Assembly: GCA_002363955.1 (NCBI GenBank)
Contig: DEXE01000007.1
Span: forward strand, 210,335 to 274,334
DNA: 64,000 bases
Direction: 5' to 3'
Source: Methylophaga sp. UBA3192
GTDB lineage: Bacteria > Pseudomonadota > Gammaproteobacteria > Nitrosococcales > Methylophagaceae
Shown here in pieces: positions 33,808 to 42,678 of the stretch. The first letter of the stretch is position 1, and every line of letters begins with the position of its first letter. Position numbers and translations under genes: made by a program. Under the pieces are notes generated by a model. The model saw only the letters and a list, made by a program, of their open reading frames with translations, made no database searches and had not been told where the DNA came from.

Positions 33808-36066
33808 ATGAGCACGTCGGACAACTCGCAAAACAAGATTGAAAATGGCCCATTAATGGACGCAAATTCACTGGGCAATGCTTTGCGTTATGTATTTGCA
33901 GGCCGTTTGGCTTTACCTGACGGTCATTTACCCAAAGCTAAACATATTGTTCCGGTAGATTTTGTTGGCGTCGGTGTAACCACTTCCGACGATCCGGCCG
34001 TCGATGACTATATCCTGCAAAGACTGACTGAATTAGAAATTAAACAGGTTCGTCTTGACTACACATACGGTGATGAAGGCGGTCCAGTCACGCGTTTACT
34101 GGAACGCCTGCTGGCAACCGACATCAAGGTGTTACTACATTTAGTGCAGCCTTTTAGCGAAGCCCAGCAAATGAAAACGGGTAGCGCACAGCTACGCTGG
34201 CGTGATTTTGTACAAACAGTGGCCAGTCGATTTGGTTCAAGAGTCAGTGCTATTGAGGTCGGTTCCACCAGCAATCGTCGTCGTTGGGCTGGCTATGACA
34301 CCGAGAGTTTTTTTAATGCCTGGCGCATTGCGTTTGAAGAAATCAAATCCCGTAATATAAAACTGGCTGGTCCAAATATTTCTGACTTTGAACCGCTGCA
34401 CAACATTGCGGTACTGACGCGTCTGCGTCGTGAGAATCAATTACCGGATATTCATACGAATAATCTCTTCAGTGAACGTGTCACCGAACCGGAACGCTTT
34501 GACCACCGTATTTTTGGTACCAAATTAGCCATGCGGCTGAAAGTGAACCTGGTTAAAAAAGCAAGAATATTAAAAAAAATCAGCGACGATTTTGGCGTTA
34601 AGGAATTTATTTCGCCAGCAGCGTTCTGGACATTGCCGCGTATCCGCCGGGTATTGGTCAATGGTGAAGAGAAACAAGCGGACTATCTGAGTCGTTACCT
34701 GACCTTGCTTGCCGCGTCCGGAGCGATGCAGCAAGCCTATTGGGGCCCATTCATCTGCCACCGCGAAGGTCTGATTGATGATGGTTATGAGACTTATCCT
34801 GAGCTAGAGAGAATTACACATTACCGATCCGTGCTTGGACAGCGCCAGGATTTTCGGACGCGTCCGGCTTTTTATGCCATGAAAAATTTTAATCGGCTGA
34901 TACCGGGCAGTCTGTACGAGGGTCCACTCGCCACAGCCGAAGCCATTGAAGTCCATGCTTTCCGCAGCAAAGACAAATTAATTCACGTGCTATGGACGGC
35001 CAATGGTCAGGCTATGCCAATGCATGCTTTATATGCTCCGGCACAACTTGAAAATGTTGAAGTCATCACTCGGGACGGAGAAATTGCGGTTGAGAAACCC
35101 GAGTTTGTTACCGAAACACCGGTTTTTCTGTGCTGGCCGGCCGGCGCAAAAATTGAACTTAAATCCAGCCCGAATGCGCGTGAACGCGTGTCAGTTTATC
35201 GTCATGCACCCGGCAAGAGCTTGTATGAGTTTGAACAGGATGGCTGGAAAGGTTTATTAATTGCTGAAAATGCCGAACATGCTGCTGCACTGAAGCAAAA
35301 GCTGCATCCAGCCTATTTACCTGAAGCAACCGAAGCAAACACCTTACGCAAAGCCCGTAATGTTATCTGGCGGCTAGATAATATTTTAGACAAACCGATT
35401 GTCATCAAAAAACCATTACGTATGCCGCCGCATAAATTGTTATTGGATAAATTCAAGCCATGCAAATCCCGACGCAGCTGGAATGCAGCAGCTGAATTAT
35501 TACGCCGAGGCATTCCGACCGGACTGCCAATCGCTTATTTTGAACGGGCCGATGATAAAACACTGACCGACAATTATTATCTGTGCGATTTAGTTGAACA
35601 CGATTTCTCAGCCAGAGACATCCTCACTGCGTTTAATGAAGGTGCTACAGAATATCAAGGTGTCAGCGAAGACCAGCTATATCAGCAACTCAGTCAGTTT
35701 CTGTTAGAGCTGCACGGTCGTGGAGTGTTCTTCCGTGATCTGGCAGGCGGCAACATTCTGATCAAAAAACAAGACGATGCTGAGCTTGAATTTACGCTGA
35801 TTGATATCAATCGGGCCCGCTTTTTCAATCGTAATGCGACGCTTGCTGAACGTCTGTCTGATCTCACTCGGATCTGCAATAAACTACACTGGCCTGGCAG
35901 AGAAAAACTGGTTGGACATTATCTGCAACATACCAAATATAAATTGCCGTTTAACTTTCGTTGCCGTTTGCCGTTTTATCTTTATGATTTTAAAGTTAAA
36001 TTCAAGCGCCGCTATGGACGCAAAGCAATCAAGCGTCTTATTAAAAAGCTGCGCGGCAACAGGTAA
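33808..36066 (+). CDS. Glycoside-hydrolase-like domain fused to a Kdo/WaaP-type kinase domain
   Basis: 752 residues. About 50-400 looks like a TIM-barrel GH39/GH5-like module (FVGVGVTTSDDPAVDDYIL, IKQVRLDYTYGDEGGP, AIEVGSTSNRRRWAGY, KLAGPNISDFEPLHN). A beta-rich linker follows. About 490-752 is a lipopolysaccharide-kinase-like domain, with catalytic D644 in HGRGVFFRDLAGGNIL, N649, and metal-binding D666 in LIDINRARF. The last 30 residues are very basic, fitting a peripheral membrane kinase. There is no signal peptide. It probably acts in surface glycan or lipid A-core modification; the acceptor is unknown. Confidence 0.75.
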   Translation: MSTSDNSQNKIENGPLMDANSLGNALRYVFAGRLALPDGHLPKAKHIVPVDFVGVGVTTSDDPAVDDYILQRLTELEIKQVRLDYTYGDEGGPVTRLLERLLATDIKVLLHLVQPFSEAQQMKTGSAQLRWRDFVQTVASRFGSRVSAIEVGSTSNRRRWAGYDTESFFNAWRIAFEEIKSRNIKLAGPNISDFEPLHNIAVLTRLRRENQLPDIHTNNLFSERVTEPERFDHRIFGTKLAMRLKVNLVKKARILKKISDDFGVKEFISPAAFWTLPRIRRVLVNGEEKQADYLSRYLTLLAASGAMQQAYWGPFICHREGLIDDGYETYPELERITHYRSVLGQRQDFRTRPAFYAMKNFNRLIPGSLYEGPLATAEAIEVHAFRSKDKLIHVLWTANGQAMPMHALYAPAQLENVEVITRDGEIAVEKPEFVTETPVFLCWPAGAKIELKSSPNARERVSVYRHAPGKSLYEFEQDGWKGLLIAENAEHAAALKQKLHPAYLPEATEANTLRKARNVIWRLDNILDKPIVIKKPLRMPPHKLLLDKFKPCKSRRSWNAAAELLRRGIPTGLPIAYFERADDKTLTDNYYLCDLVEHDFSARDILTAFNEGATEYQGVSEDQLYQQLSQFLLELHGRGVFFRDLAGGNILIKKQDDAELEFTLIDINRARFFNRNATLAERLSDLTRICNKLHWPGREKLVGHYLQHTKYKLPFNFRCRLPFYLYDFKVKFKRRYGRKAIKRLIKKLRGNR

Positions 36067-36132
36067 ACACCGGCGACTTTTATTCAGCAATAACTCAGCG
36101 TAAATTAGGCACTGTTGAAAGGAGTATCTGCA

Positions 36133-36378
36133 ATGACGCTGGAAACAATGACCTTTGTTTTGGGTTGGACCACTGTGCTCAATTATCTGCTGTTGGCGCT
36201 GTGGTTCATCTTGTTTGCTGTTGGCCGTGACAAAATATATCGGCTGCATAGTCGCTGGTTCACTCTGAGCCAGGAGCACTTCTCACAACTCCACTACTTT
36301 GGAATGATGCTGTATAAGCTCGCCATTTTTTTGTTTTTACTGGCACCTTATATCAGTTTGAAATTTGTGCCATCATAA
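36133..36378 (+). CDS. DUF6868-like small membrane protein
   Basis: 81 residues from ATG 36133, with AAGGAG eight bases upstream. Two membrane helices flank a short loop, IYRLHSRWFTLSQEHF, which I recall from DUF6868 proteins of marine gammaproteobacteria. The function is unknown. It lies alone between the kinase fusion and rnk. Confidence 0.7.
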   Translation: MTLETMTFVLGWTTVLNYLLLALWFILFAVGRDKIYRLHSRWFTLSQEHFSQLHYFGMMLYKLAIFLFLLAPYISLKFVPS

Positions 36379-36477
36379 TCAGGTCTCGGATTTTCCCCCA
36401 ACGCCATGAAAATGAATGCCGTCAAACATAGATGGTAGTTTTTTGTGCGTCTTTTAATTTGTTGAATGGAGTTTATT

Positions 36478-36891
36478 GTGAATACGCAACCTGACATTAT
36501 TATTTCTGAACTCGATTACGCACGTATCGAAAGCTTACTGCAGGTATCTGCAGGGATACCGGCGAATATTAAAACTGCTTTAGAAACTGAACTGGAGCGA
36601 GCTGAACTGGTTGAGCCTGAAAAAATGCCAGCCAATGTAGTAACAATGAATTCACAGGTGAAATTTTCCGTCATTTCCAGCGGAGCAACTTTTACGCTGA
36701 AATTGGTCTATCCAAAGGATATGGATGATTCTGGTGACCGGATTTCCATTTTAGCACCAGTAGGCAGTGCCATGCTGGGCTTAAAAGAAGGCGACGAAAT
36801 CAATTGGCCAGATGGTAATGGTGGGATGTTACAGGTCAGAATAGAAGCCATTGAATATCAGCCGGAGCGTGCAGGTGAATTTCATCGATAG
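36478..36891 (+). CDS. rnk: Nucleoside diphosphate kinase regulator Rnk
   Basis: 137 residues with a small N-terminal coiled-coil domain (IIISELDYARIESLL) and a C-terminal GreA/FKBP-like domain (SAMLGLKEGDEINWPDG). Rnk binds RNA polymerase in the secondary-channel region and influences nucleoside diphosphate kinase levels in Pseudomonas and E. coli. The start is taken as GTG 36478, because GGAG (36469-36472) lies five bases upstream; ATG 36466 would include the SD in the gene. Confidence 0.85.
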   Translation: MNTQPDIIISELDYARIESLLQVSAGIPANIKTALETELERAELVEPEKMPANVVTMNSQVKFSVISSGATFTLKLVYPKDMDDSGDRISILAPVGSAMLGLKEGDEINWPDGNGGMLQVRIEAIEYQPERAGEFHR

Positions 36892-36919
36892 CTCCGGGCA
36901 ACTTTAACCGGAGTTCAAT

Positions 36920-37966
36920 ATGTTGAAGTATGGGTTGATCTTGATGTCATTCCTGTTTATCAGTGCTTGCAGCACTGAACAAGCTGATGAGCGTCATTTG
37001 ATTACCGACGATTTACCAGTCAGCTACAGCGGCACTTTGCCCTGTGCTGACTGCCCCGGCATTGATTATCATCTCAATTTATTTGCCGACCAAAGCTATT
37101 ATCTTCAATTGCATTATCAGGACTCAGGCGATAATGCGACGTTTTATCAACTTGGACAATGGCAGCAACAAACGGGTCAGCTCCGGCTACTATCTGACGA
37201 TCCTCAGCAAACGGCATTCCAAATCGAAAAAGATGGCAGTATCCGTTTGCTGGATCAGGAAGATACGTTGATTAATAGTTCGCTGAATTATCGATTACAA
37301 CGGGAAACACAATTCCGGGCTGTCTACCCTGCTATGCAGTTTCACGGGATGTATAGTTACATGGCTGATAGCGGCATCTTTACAGAATGTCTGACGGGTC
37401 AGCGCTGGTTTGTTGCTCAGGAAGCAGATAATGCAACACTTGAATCGCTTTATCTGGAGTATGCGGAAGAGGTTAATCAACCTTTATTAGTTGAGGTGAC
37501 GGGTTACCTGGAGCCTCGTGCTAATAGTGATACTGGCGAAATTCAGCCAAATCTCATCGTCACGAGTGCCGACGATATCTGGCCTGGTGAAACCTGTGGC
37601 GAGCTGGGCTATAACGAAAACCTGCTCAACACCTATTGGAAACTGACTCGTTTGAATGATGAGCCGGTAGAAGTATATGAACAGCAACGTGAACCTTCAA
37701 TTATTTTAGCCAGTGAAGAAAACCGTCTCTCCGGATCGGATGGTTGCAACCGGATCATGGGCAGTTTTCAACTTAGGGAAGACAAGCTGAAATTTAATCG
37801 TATCGCCAGCACCATGATGGCTTGCTCTGAAGGCATGGAAACGGCTCAGGCAGTCCATTTTATGCTGGAAAAAGTACGTTACTGGCAAATTGAAGGTCAA
37901 CATCTTGAGCTGGCTGATGTGGAAGGTAATGTAATGGCCCGATTTGAAGCAGTACATCTGCAATAA
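36920..37966 (+). CDS. NlpE-META two-domain lipoprotein
   Basis: 348 residues with lipobox FISAC. An N-terminal NlpE-like domain with the CxxC motif (YSGTLPCADCPGI, about 37-50) is followed by an OB-like middle part with further cysteines and a C-terminal META/HslJ domain (about 235-345: YWKLTRLNDEPV, SGSDGCNRIMGSF, MMACSEGMETAQAVHFML). NlpE senses surface contact or envelope and copper stress through Cpx in enterics; no Cpx genes are seen here. The role is likely envelope stress or metal handling. Confidence 0.83.
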   Translation: MLKYGLILMSFLFISACSTEQADERHLITDDLPVSYSGTLPCADCPGIDYHLNLFADQSYYLQLHYQDSGDNATFYQLGQWQQQTGQLRLLSDDPQQTAFQIEKDGSIRLLDQEDTLINSSLNYRLQRETQFRAVYPAMQFHGMYSYMADSGIFTECLTGQRWFVAQEADNATLESLYLEYAEEVNQPLLVEVTGYLEPRANSDTGEIQPNLIVTSADDIWPGETCGELGYNENLLNTYWKLTRLNDEPVEVYEQQREPSIILASEENRLSGSDGCNRIMGSFQLREDKLKFNRIASTMMACSEGMETAQAVHFMLEKVRYWQIEGQHLELADVEGNVMARFEAVHLQ

Positions 37967-37968
37967 TC

Positions 37969-38214
37969 ATGAAGCTGATATTTCGCGGTTCCAATATTCT
38001 TGAAGCACACATTGTGGCGGGCCTACTGGATTCACATGGCATAGAAACTCATGTTGGCGGGCATTATTTACAAGGCGCTGTAGGAGATTTACCTGCCAGT
38101 GATTTTGCCCATATCTTTGTCAACGATGAAGATCTCCACGCTGCAGAACAGCTAATATCAGATTATGAAGCGGGTAAATTTGCCAGCGACCAGGGCGACT
38201 ATAACTCGATGTGA
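37969..38214 (+). CDS. DUF2007-family small protein
   Basis: 81 residues starting two bases after the lipoprotein stop codon. The N-terminus FRGSNILEAHIVAGLLDSHGIETHVGG and FVNDEDLHAAEQLI are typical of DUF2007, a soluble, GlnB-like fold annotated as putative signal-transducing. The function is unknown. Its last 16 bases overlap the convergent ribF gene. Confidence 0.82.
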   Translation: MKLIFRGSNILEAHIVAGLLDSHGIETHVGGHYLQGAVGDLPASDFAHIFVNDEDLHAAEQLISDYEAGKFASDQGDYNSM

Positions 38215-39143
38215 CTCTCAAAATAATCTTTCGCCTGCGCGGAGTCGAGATGAATCTGTTCAATCAATTTTTCCAGACTGGCAAATTTCTGTTCATCACG
38301 CAGTTTTTTTAGAAAATAGACCTGTACGTGCTCACCATAAATATCACGCTGAAAATCAAACAGATGCACTTCAAGCAAAGCTTTATCGCTGCCTGAAATT
38401 GTAGGTCTGACACCGATATTGGCAACCCCATTTACCGGCTCTTCATCAATGCCGTACAACTGCACAGCATAGACACCATTTAACGGTACTTTTGCCCGAT
38501 GCAGATGAATATTTGCCGTCGGATACCCCATTTTGCGACCACGTTTATCGCCATGTGCGACGCGGCCACTCATCCTGTAAGGTCGGCCTAGTAATTTTTC
38601 TGCCACGCTCAAATCCCCCTCACGCAAAGCGTCTCTAATACGGGTACTGCTGACCCGCATCGCATCAATGGCAAAGGTATGCATATTGACGACTTGAAAA
38701 CCTTGATTTTTGCCGACTTGTTGTAACAGGTTAAAGTCACCTTGTCGATCTTTGCCAAAGCGAAAATCATCACCCACCACCAGATAGCGAACATTCAACC
38801 CTTCTACCAATAGTTTTTGAATAAAGGTTTCGGCCTGCATTTCGGCAAGCTGGCGATTAAAACGCAATACGCAGAGTTTTTGAATCGAATAGGCGCGTAA
38901 TGCTTCTACTTTTTCACGGAAACGCGATAATCTGGCGGGAGCTTTTCCCGGTACAAAATATTCAAAAGGCTGGGGTTCAAAAGTGATCACCACAGCAGGC
39001 AAATTAAGCATGTCTGCTTTCATCGCCAATTGAGTCAGTACAGCCTGATGCCCCAGATGGACGCCATCAAAGTTACCAATCGTCGCCACGCAACCTTGTG
39101 CGGGGTCGGGTAAATTGTATAAGCCGCGAAAGATTTTCGGCAT
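38199..39143 (-). CDS. ribF: Bifunctional riboflavin kinase/FAD synthetase
   Basis: 314 residues (E. coli RibF 313). The N-terminal nucleotidyltransferase domain has GNFDGVHLGHQAVL, and SSTRIRDALREGDL lies near its end; the C-terminal riboflavin kinase domain has GDKRGRKMGYPTANI and NGVANIGVRPT. It makes FMN from riboflavin and then FAD. It is not next to ileS or lspA as in many gammaproteobacteria. It overlaps the convergent DUF2007 gene by 16 bases. Confidence 0.95.
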   Translation of the reverse strand: MPKIFRGLYNLPDPAQGCVATIGNFDGVHLGHQAVLTQLAMKADMLNLPAVVITFEPQPFEYFVPGKAPARLSRFREKVEALRAYSIQKLCVLRFNRQLAEMQAETFIQKLLVEGLNVRYLVVGDDFRFGKDRQGDFNLLQQVGKNQGFQVVNMHTFAIDAMRVSSTRIRDALREGDLSVAEKLLGRPYRMSGRVAHGDKRGRKMGYPTANIHLHRAKVPLNGVYAVQLYGIDEEPVNGVANIGVRPTISGSDKALLEVHLFDFQRDIYGEHVQVYFLKKLRDEQKFASLEKLIEQIHLDSAQAKDYFESHIEL

Positions 39144-39227
39144 GAACAGTTCAGTGTAAGAGGAAAACGCTACAGACTAACGGGAAATTAACAAACATTC
39201 CAGCAGGCATGTCAGCTTCGATTGACT

Positions 39228-39233
39228 TATAAT
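39228..39233 (+). promoter_or_regulatory. Candidate -10 box of the xseB-ispA-dxs operon
   Basis: A perfect TATAAT lies 34 bases upstream of xseB. The -35 region is not clear. Confidence 0.4.
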
Positions 39234-39267
39234 GTGACGTTAACGCGAACTTTGTACAGAGGCCAAT

Positions 39268-39513
39268 ATGGTGGCAAAACGCAAAAAACTGGATTATGAA
39301 GCGGCAGTCAGTGAACTGGAATCACTGGTAGAGCGTTTGGAACAAGGTGATATCAGCCTGGAAGAATCGTTAAAACTCTATGAACGCGGTGTATTGCTTA
39401 CCCGTGATTGCCAGGAGGCTTTGCAGGCTGCAGAACAGAAAGTACAAATGTTATTGCAGCAATCCGGTCAGTCTGATTTAGTAGATTTTGATCCTGATTC
39501 CGAGGCCTCGTGA
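39268..39513 (+). CDS. xseB: Exodeoxyribonuclease VII small subunit
   Basis: 81 residues, two helices with the XseB pattern AAVSELESLVERLEQGDISL and LEESLKLYERGVLLTRDCQ. Together with XseA, encoded elsewhere, it forms ExoVII, which degrades single-stranded DNA. It is the first gene of the xseB-ispA-dxs operon; its TGA overlaps the GTG start of ispA. Confidence 0.95.
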   Translation: MVAKRKKLDYEAAVSELESLVERLEQGDISLEESLKLYERGVLLTRDCQEALQAAEQKVQMLLQQSGQSDLVDFDPDSEAS

Positions 39514-40406
39514 CACAAGAATTTTCGCTTTCTGACTGGATGCCCGCGCACCAGCAACGTATTAGTCTGGCTTTACAACAACGATTACCCGATCAAAATA
39601 CTGTTGCAGCTGCGACCTTGGCTGAAGCTATGCACTACGCGACATTGAATGGTGGTAAACGTTTGCGTGCAATGCTGGTCTACGCAACTGGAGAAGCCTT
39701 CAATGCAGATCCTGAGGCATTGGATTCAGCTGCCTGCGCAGTCGAGATGATACATGCCTATTCACTGGTGCATGATGATATGCCTATGATGGATGATGAT
39801 GATTTACGGCGTGGTCAGCCGACTTGTCACAAAGCCTATGATGAAGCGACAGCTTTATTAGTCGGTGATGCACTGCAGAGCCTGTCATTTGAATGTTTAA
39901 CTGATAACAATTTGCCACCTGCCCAGCAAATTGCCATGGTGAAATGTCTGGCAAACGCCTCTGGTGTTCTGGGCATGGCCGGAGGACAAGCTATTGATTT
40001 AGCTTCAGTGGGCAAACAACTCAGCCAATCCGACCTTGAGGCCATGCATTTATTAAAAACCGGGGCATTAATCAAAGCCAGTGTCATGTTAGGCGCCTAT
40101 TGCAGCGCAAATCACAGCACAGCGGATTTAAAACAGCTGAACAATTATGCTGAGGCTATCGGTCTGGCATTTCAGGTACAGGATGATGTGTTGGATGTGA
40201 TTGCTGATACTGCTACATTGGGTAAACAGCAGGGTGCAGATATTGCTCGTAATAAACCAACGTATCCGTCATTGATGGGACTGGAAGCCGCCCGTAACAA
40301 GGCACAGACGCTGGTAACAGATGCATTGGCAGCACTCGATAATCTAGAAAATCAATGTTTAGCACTGCGGGCACTGGCAACGTTTGTCGTGCAACGAACC
40401 TTTTAA
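39510..40406 (+). CDS. ispA: (2E,6E)-farnesyl diphosphate synthase
   Basis: 298 residues with a GTG start overlapping the xseB stop as GTGA, and GAGG upstream. The first aspartate-rich motif is in VHDDMPMMDDDDLRRGQP and the second is QVQDDVLD; NGGKRLRAMLVY is the usual motif I. It condenses IPP with DMAPP and GPP to farnesyl diphosphate for quinones and undecaprenyl phosphate. It is cotranscribed with dxs, which supplies the precursor. Confidence 0.95.
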   Translation: MTQEFSLSDWMPAHQQRISLALQQRLPDQNTVAAATLAEAMHYATLNGGKRLRAMLVYATGEAFNADPEALDSAACAVEMIHAYSLVHDDMPMMDDDDLRRGQPTCHKAYDEATALLVGDALQSLSFECLTDNNLPPAQQIAMVKCLANASGVLGMAGGQAIDLASVGKQLSQSDLEAMHLLKTGALIKASVMLGAYCSANHSTADLKQLNNYAEAIGLAFQVQDDVLDVIADTATLGKQQGADIARNKPTYPSLMGLEAARNKAQTLVTDALAALDNLENQCLALRALATFVVQRTF

Positions 40407-40421
40407 TCACACTGATTCAAC

Positions 40422-42242
40422 ATGACAAGCCTACTTGCCCAAATCGACTCCCCCGCCCAGTTACGTAACTTGGAACGTAAACAACTGGATCAATTAGCGA
40501 ATGAGATCCGCGAACTGATTATCGACAAAATCCAGCAAACCGGCGGTCATATTTCGTCAAATTTAGGCGTTGTCGAGCTCACATTAGCTTTGCATTATGT
40601 GTTTAACACACCTGAAGATCGCCTGGTCTGGGATGTTGGACACCAAAGCTATGCCCACAAAATTCTGACAGGGCGCCGAGATCAACTGCATACCATGCGT
40701 CAACCCGGAGGACTTTCCGGCTTTCCCAAACGCAGTGAAAGTGAATACGACAGTTTCGGGGTTGGTCATTCGAGTACCTCAATCAGTGCCGCATTGGGCA
40801 TGGCTATTGCTGCGCGTGACAGCGGAGAATCAAGACGTTCGGTAGCCATTATTGGTGATGGTGCTCTGACGGCTGGTCAGGCCTATGAAGCACTGGCGCA
40901 TGCGGGTGATCTGAATGCCGACTTATTGGTCGTGCTTAACGATAATGAAATGTCGATTTCCAAAAATGTCGGCGGTATGGCCAATTATCTGGCCAGACTG
41001 CTCTCCGGACGTTTTTATCGTTCTGCGCGTGAAAGCAGTAAGAAAGTGCTGGAAAAAATACCCTCAGCCTGGGAGTTTGCCCGTCGAACAGAAGAACACG
41101 TCAAGGGCATGATGGTGCCTGGGACCCTGTTTGAAGAAATGGGTTTTAACTATATCGGTCCCATTGATGGACACGATCTCGACACGTTAATTACGACATT
41201 GAGCAATCTGCGCAACAGTAAAGGTGCGCAATTTCTGCATATTGTCACCAAAAAAGGTAAAGGCTTTGAACCAGCCGAACAGCAGCCTTGCAAATACCAT
41301 GGCGTCAGTCCTGCTAACAGTAAAAAATCCGGTCCCACGTTTACCCAGGTTTTCAGTCAATGGCTGTGTGATATGGGTGCCGCCTCCGAAGAATTAATAG
41401 CGATTACGCCCGCCATGTGTGAAGGATCGGGCCTGAATGCCTTTGCGGAACGCTTTCCTGAACGTTACTTTGACGTTGGCATAGCAGAACAACATGCAGT
41501 AACGCTGGCTGCAGGAATGGCCTGTGAAGGTAAAAAACCTGTTGTGGCAATTTATTCAACTTTTCTGCAACGCGCTTACGATCAATTAATACATGATGTG
41601 GCATTACAGAATCTTCCCGTGTTATTCGCTATTGATCGCGCAGGGTTAGTTGGTGCGGATGGTGCGACACATGCAGGAAGTTTTGACCTTAGTTATCTGC
41701 GCTGTATTCCCAACATGTTGATCATGACACCAAGCGATGAAAATGAATGCCGGCAAATGCTGACCACCGGGTTTCATCATAATGGTCCTGCGGCCGTAAG
41801 ATACCCGCGTGGGTGCGGCAATGGCACAACGGTTGAACCAAAACTGGACAGCATAGCCATCTGTAAAGCCCATACCTGCCGTTCAGGCAAAAAAATCGCT
41901 ATTCTGGCCTTTGGGACGTTATTACACGCAGCGCTTGATGCTGCTGAGCAAGTAGATGCCACTGTGGTGAATATGCGCTTTGTCAAACCACTGGACACTC
42001 AGATGCTTGATGAGATTGCCGCCAATCATCAATTAATCATCACGATTGAAGAAAATGCCGTTCTGGGGGGCGCCGGCAGTGCTGTCAACGAGTACTATCA
42101 GCAACAGGATATTCGTACTCGCTTACATATGATGGGCTTGCCTGACCGCTTTGTTGATCATGGTGATCATGGTCAAATGCTTAGCGCCTGTGGTCTGGAT
42201 GCAAGTGGTATTATCGATACCATCAATCGTTATTTTGCGTAA
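40422..42242 (+). CDS. dxs: 1-deoxy-D-xylulose-5-phosphate synthase
   Basis: 606 residues (E. coli 620). The thiamine-diphosphate motif begins at GDGALTAGQAYEAL and ends near NDNEMSISKNVGG; GHQSYAHKILTGR and DVGIAEQHAVTLAAGMA are conserved substrate and transketolase motifs. First step of the MEP isoprenoid pathway, from pyruvate and glyceraldehyde-3-phosphate. It is 15 bases after ispA. Confidence 0.96.
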   Translation: MTSLLAQIDSPAQLRNLERKQLDQLANEIRELIIDKIQQTGGHISSNLGVVELTLALHYVFNTPEDRLVWDVGHQSYAHKILTGRRDQLHTMRQPGGLSGFPKRSESEYDSFGVGHSSTSISAALGMAIAARDSGESRRSVAIIGDGALTAGQAYEALAHAGDLNADLLVVLNDNEMSISKNVGGMANYLARLLSGRFYRSARESSKKVLEKIPSAWEFARRTEEHVKGMMVPGTLFEEMGFNYIGPIDGHDLDTLITTLSNLRNSKGAQFLHIVTKKGKGFEPAEQQPCKYHGVSPANSKKSGPTFTQVFSQWLCDMGAASEELIAITPAMCEGSGLNAFAERFPERYFDVGIAEQHAVTLAAGMACEGKKPVVAIYSTFLQRAYDQLIHDVALQNLPVLFAIDRAGLVGADGATHAGSFDLSYLRCIPNMLIMTPSDENECRQMLTTGFHHNGPAAVRYPRGCGNGTTVEPKLDSIAICKAHTCRSGKKIAILAFGTLLHAALDAAEQVDATVVNMRFVKPLDTQMLDEIAANHQLIITIEENAVLGGAGSAVNEYYQQQDIRTRLHMMGLPDRFVDHGDHGQMLSACGLDASGIIDTINRYFA

Positions 42243-42273
42243 TAATGGCCTGTTCGATAGCCTAATTCCTGAG

Positions 42274-42279
42274 TATAAT
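42274..42279 (+). promoter_or_regulatory. Candidate -10 box before queD
   Basis: TATAAT lies ten bases before the queD ATG, in GAGTATAATAGTC. A start this close would give a very short leader, so it may instead be chance or imply leader-poor translation. Confidence 0.25.
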
Positions 42280-42289
42280 AGTCAACATT

Positions 42290-42670
42290 ATGAGCGCCAC
42301 CTATACATTAAAAATTCTGGCTGATTTTGCCTCTGCACATACCCTGCGAGACTATCCTGGGGATTGTCGGCGGATGCATGGTCATAACTGGAAACTTGAA
42401 GTCGAAGTCACCGCCAATGCACTTAATCAGCATGGTATGGGCATGGACTTTAAAACCATTAAAACGGCGACTCGTGAATTAGCCAAAACACTGGATCACC
42501 GTTACCTGAATGATATTCCGCCGTTCGATGAGATTAATCCGACGGCTGAAAATATCGCCCAGTTTTTTTACCAGCGCCTTAGCAATACGCTAAACACCGA
42601 CACAGCCAGAGTCTCTGGTGTCACGGTTTGGGAAACCGACCGTGCGTGTGTCAAATATAGTGAGGATTAA
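42290..42670 (+). CDS. queD: 6-carboxytetrahydropterin synthase QueD
   Basis: 126 residues of the PTPS family. Zinc ligands H17 (FASAHTL), H30 and H32 (RRMHGHNW) and catalytic C26 are present; the cysteine supports QueD rather than the glutamate-bearing PTPS-III. LDHRYLN and the final TVWETDRA are typical. It makes 6-carboxytetrahydropterin for queuosine. The GTP cyclohydrolase that supplies its substrate is encoded nine bases downstream. Confidence 0.92.
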   Translation: MSATYTLKILADFASAHTLRDYPGDCRRMHGHNWKLEVEVTANALNQHGMGMDFKTIKTATRELAKTLDHRYLNDIPPFDEINPTAENIAQFFYQRLSNTLNTDTARVSGVTVWETDRACVKYSED

Positions 42671-42678
42671 CCCTAATC

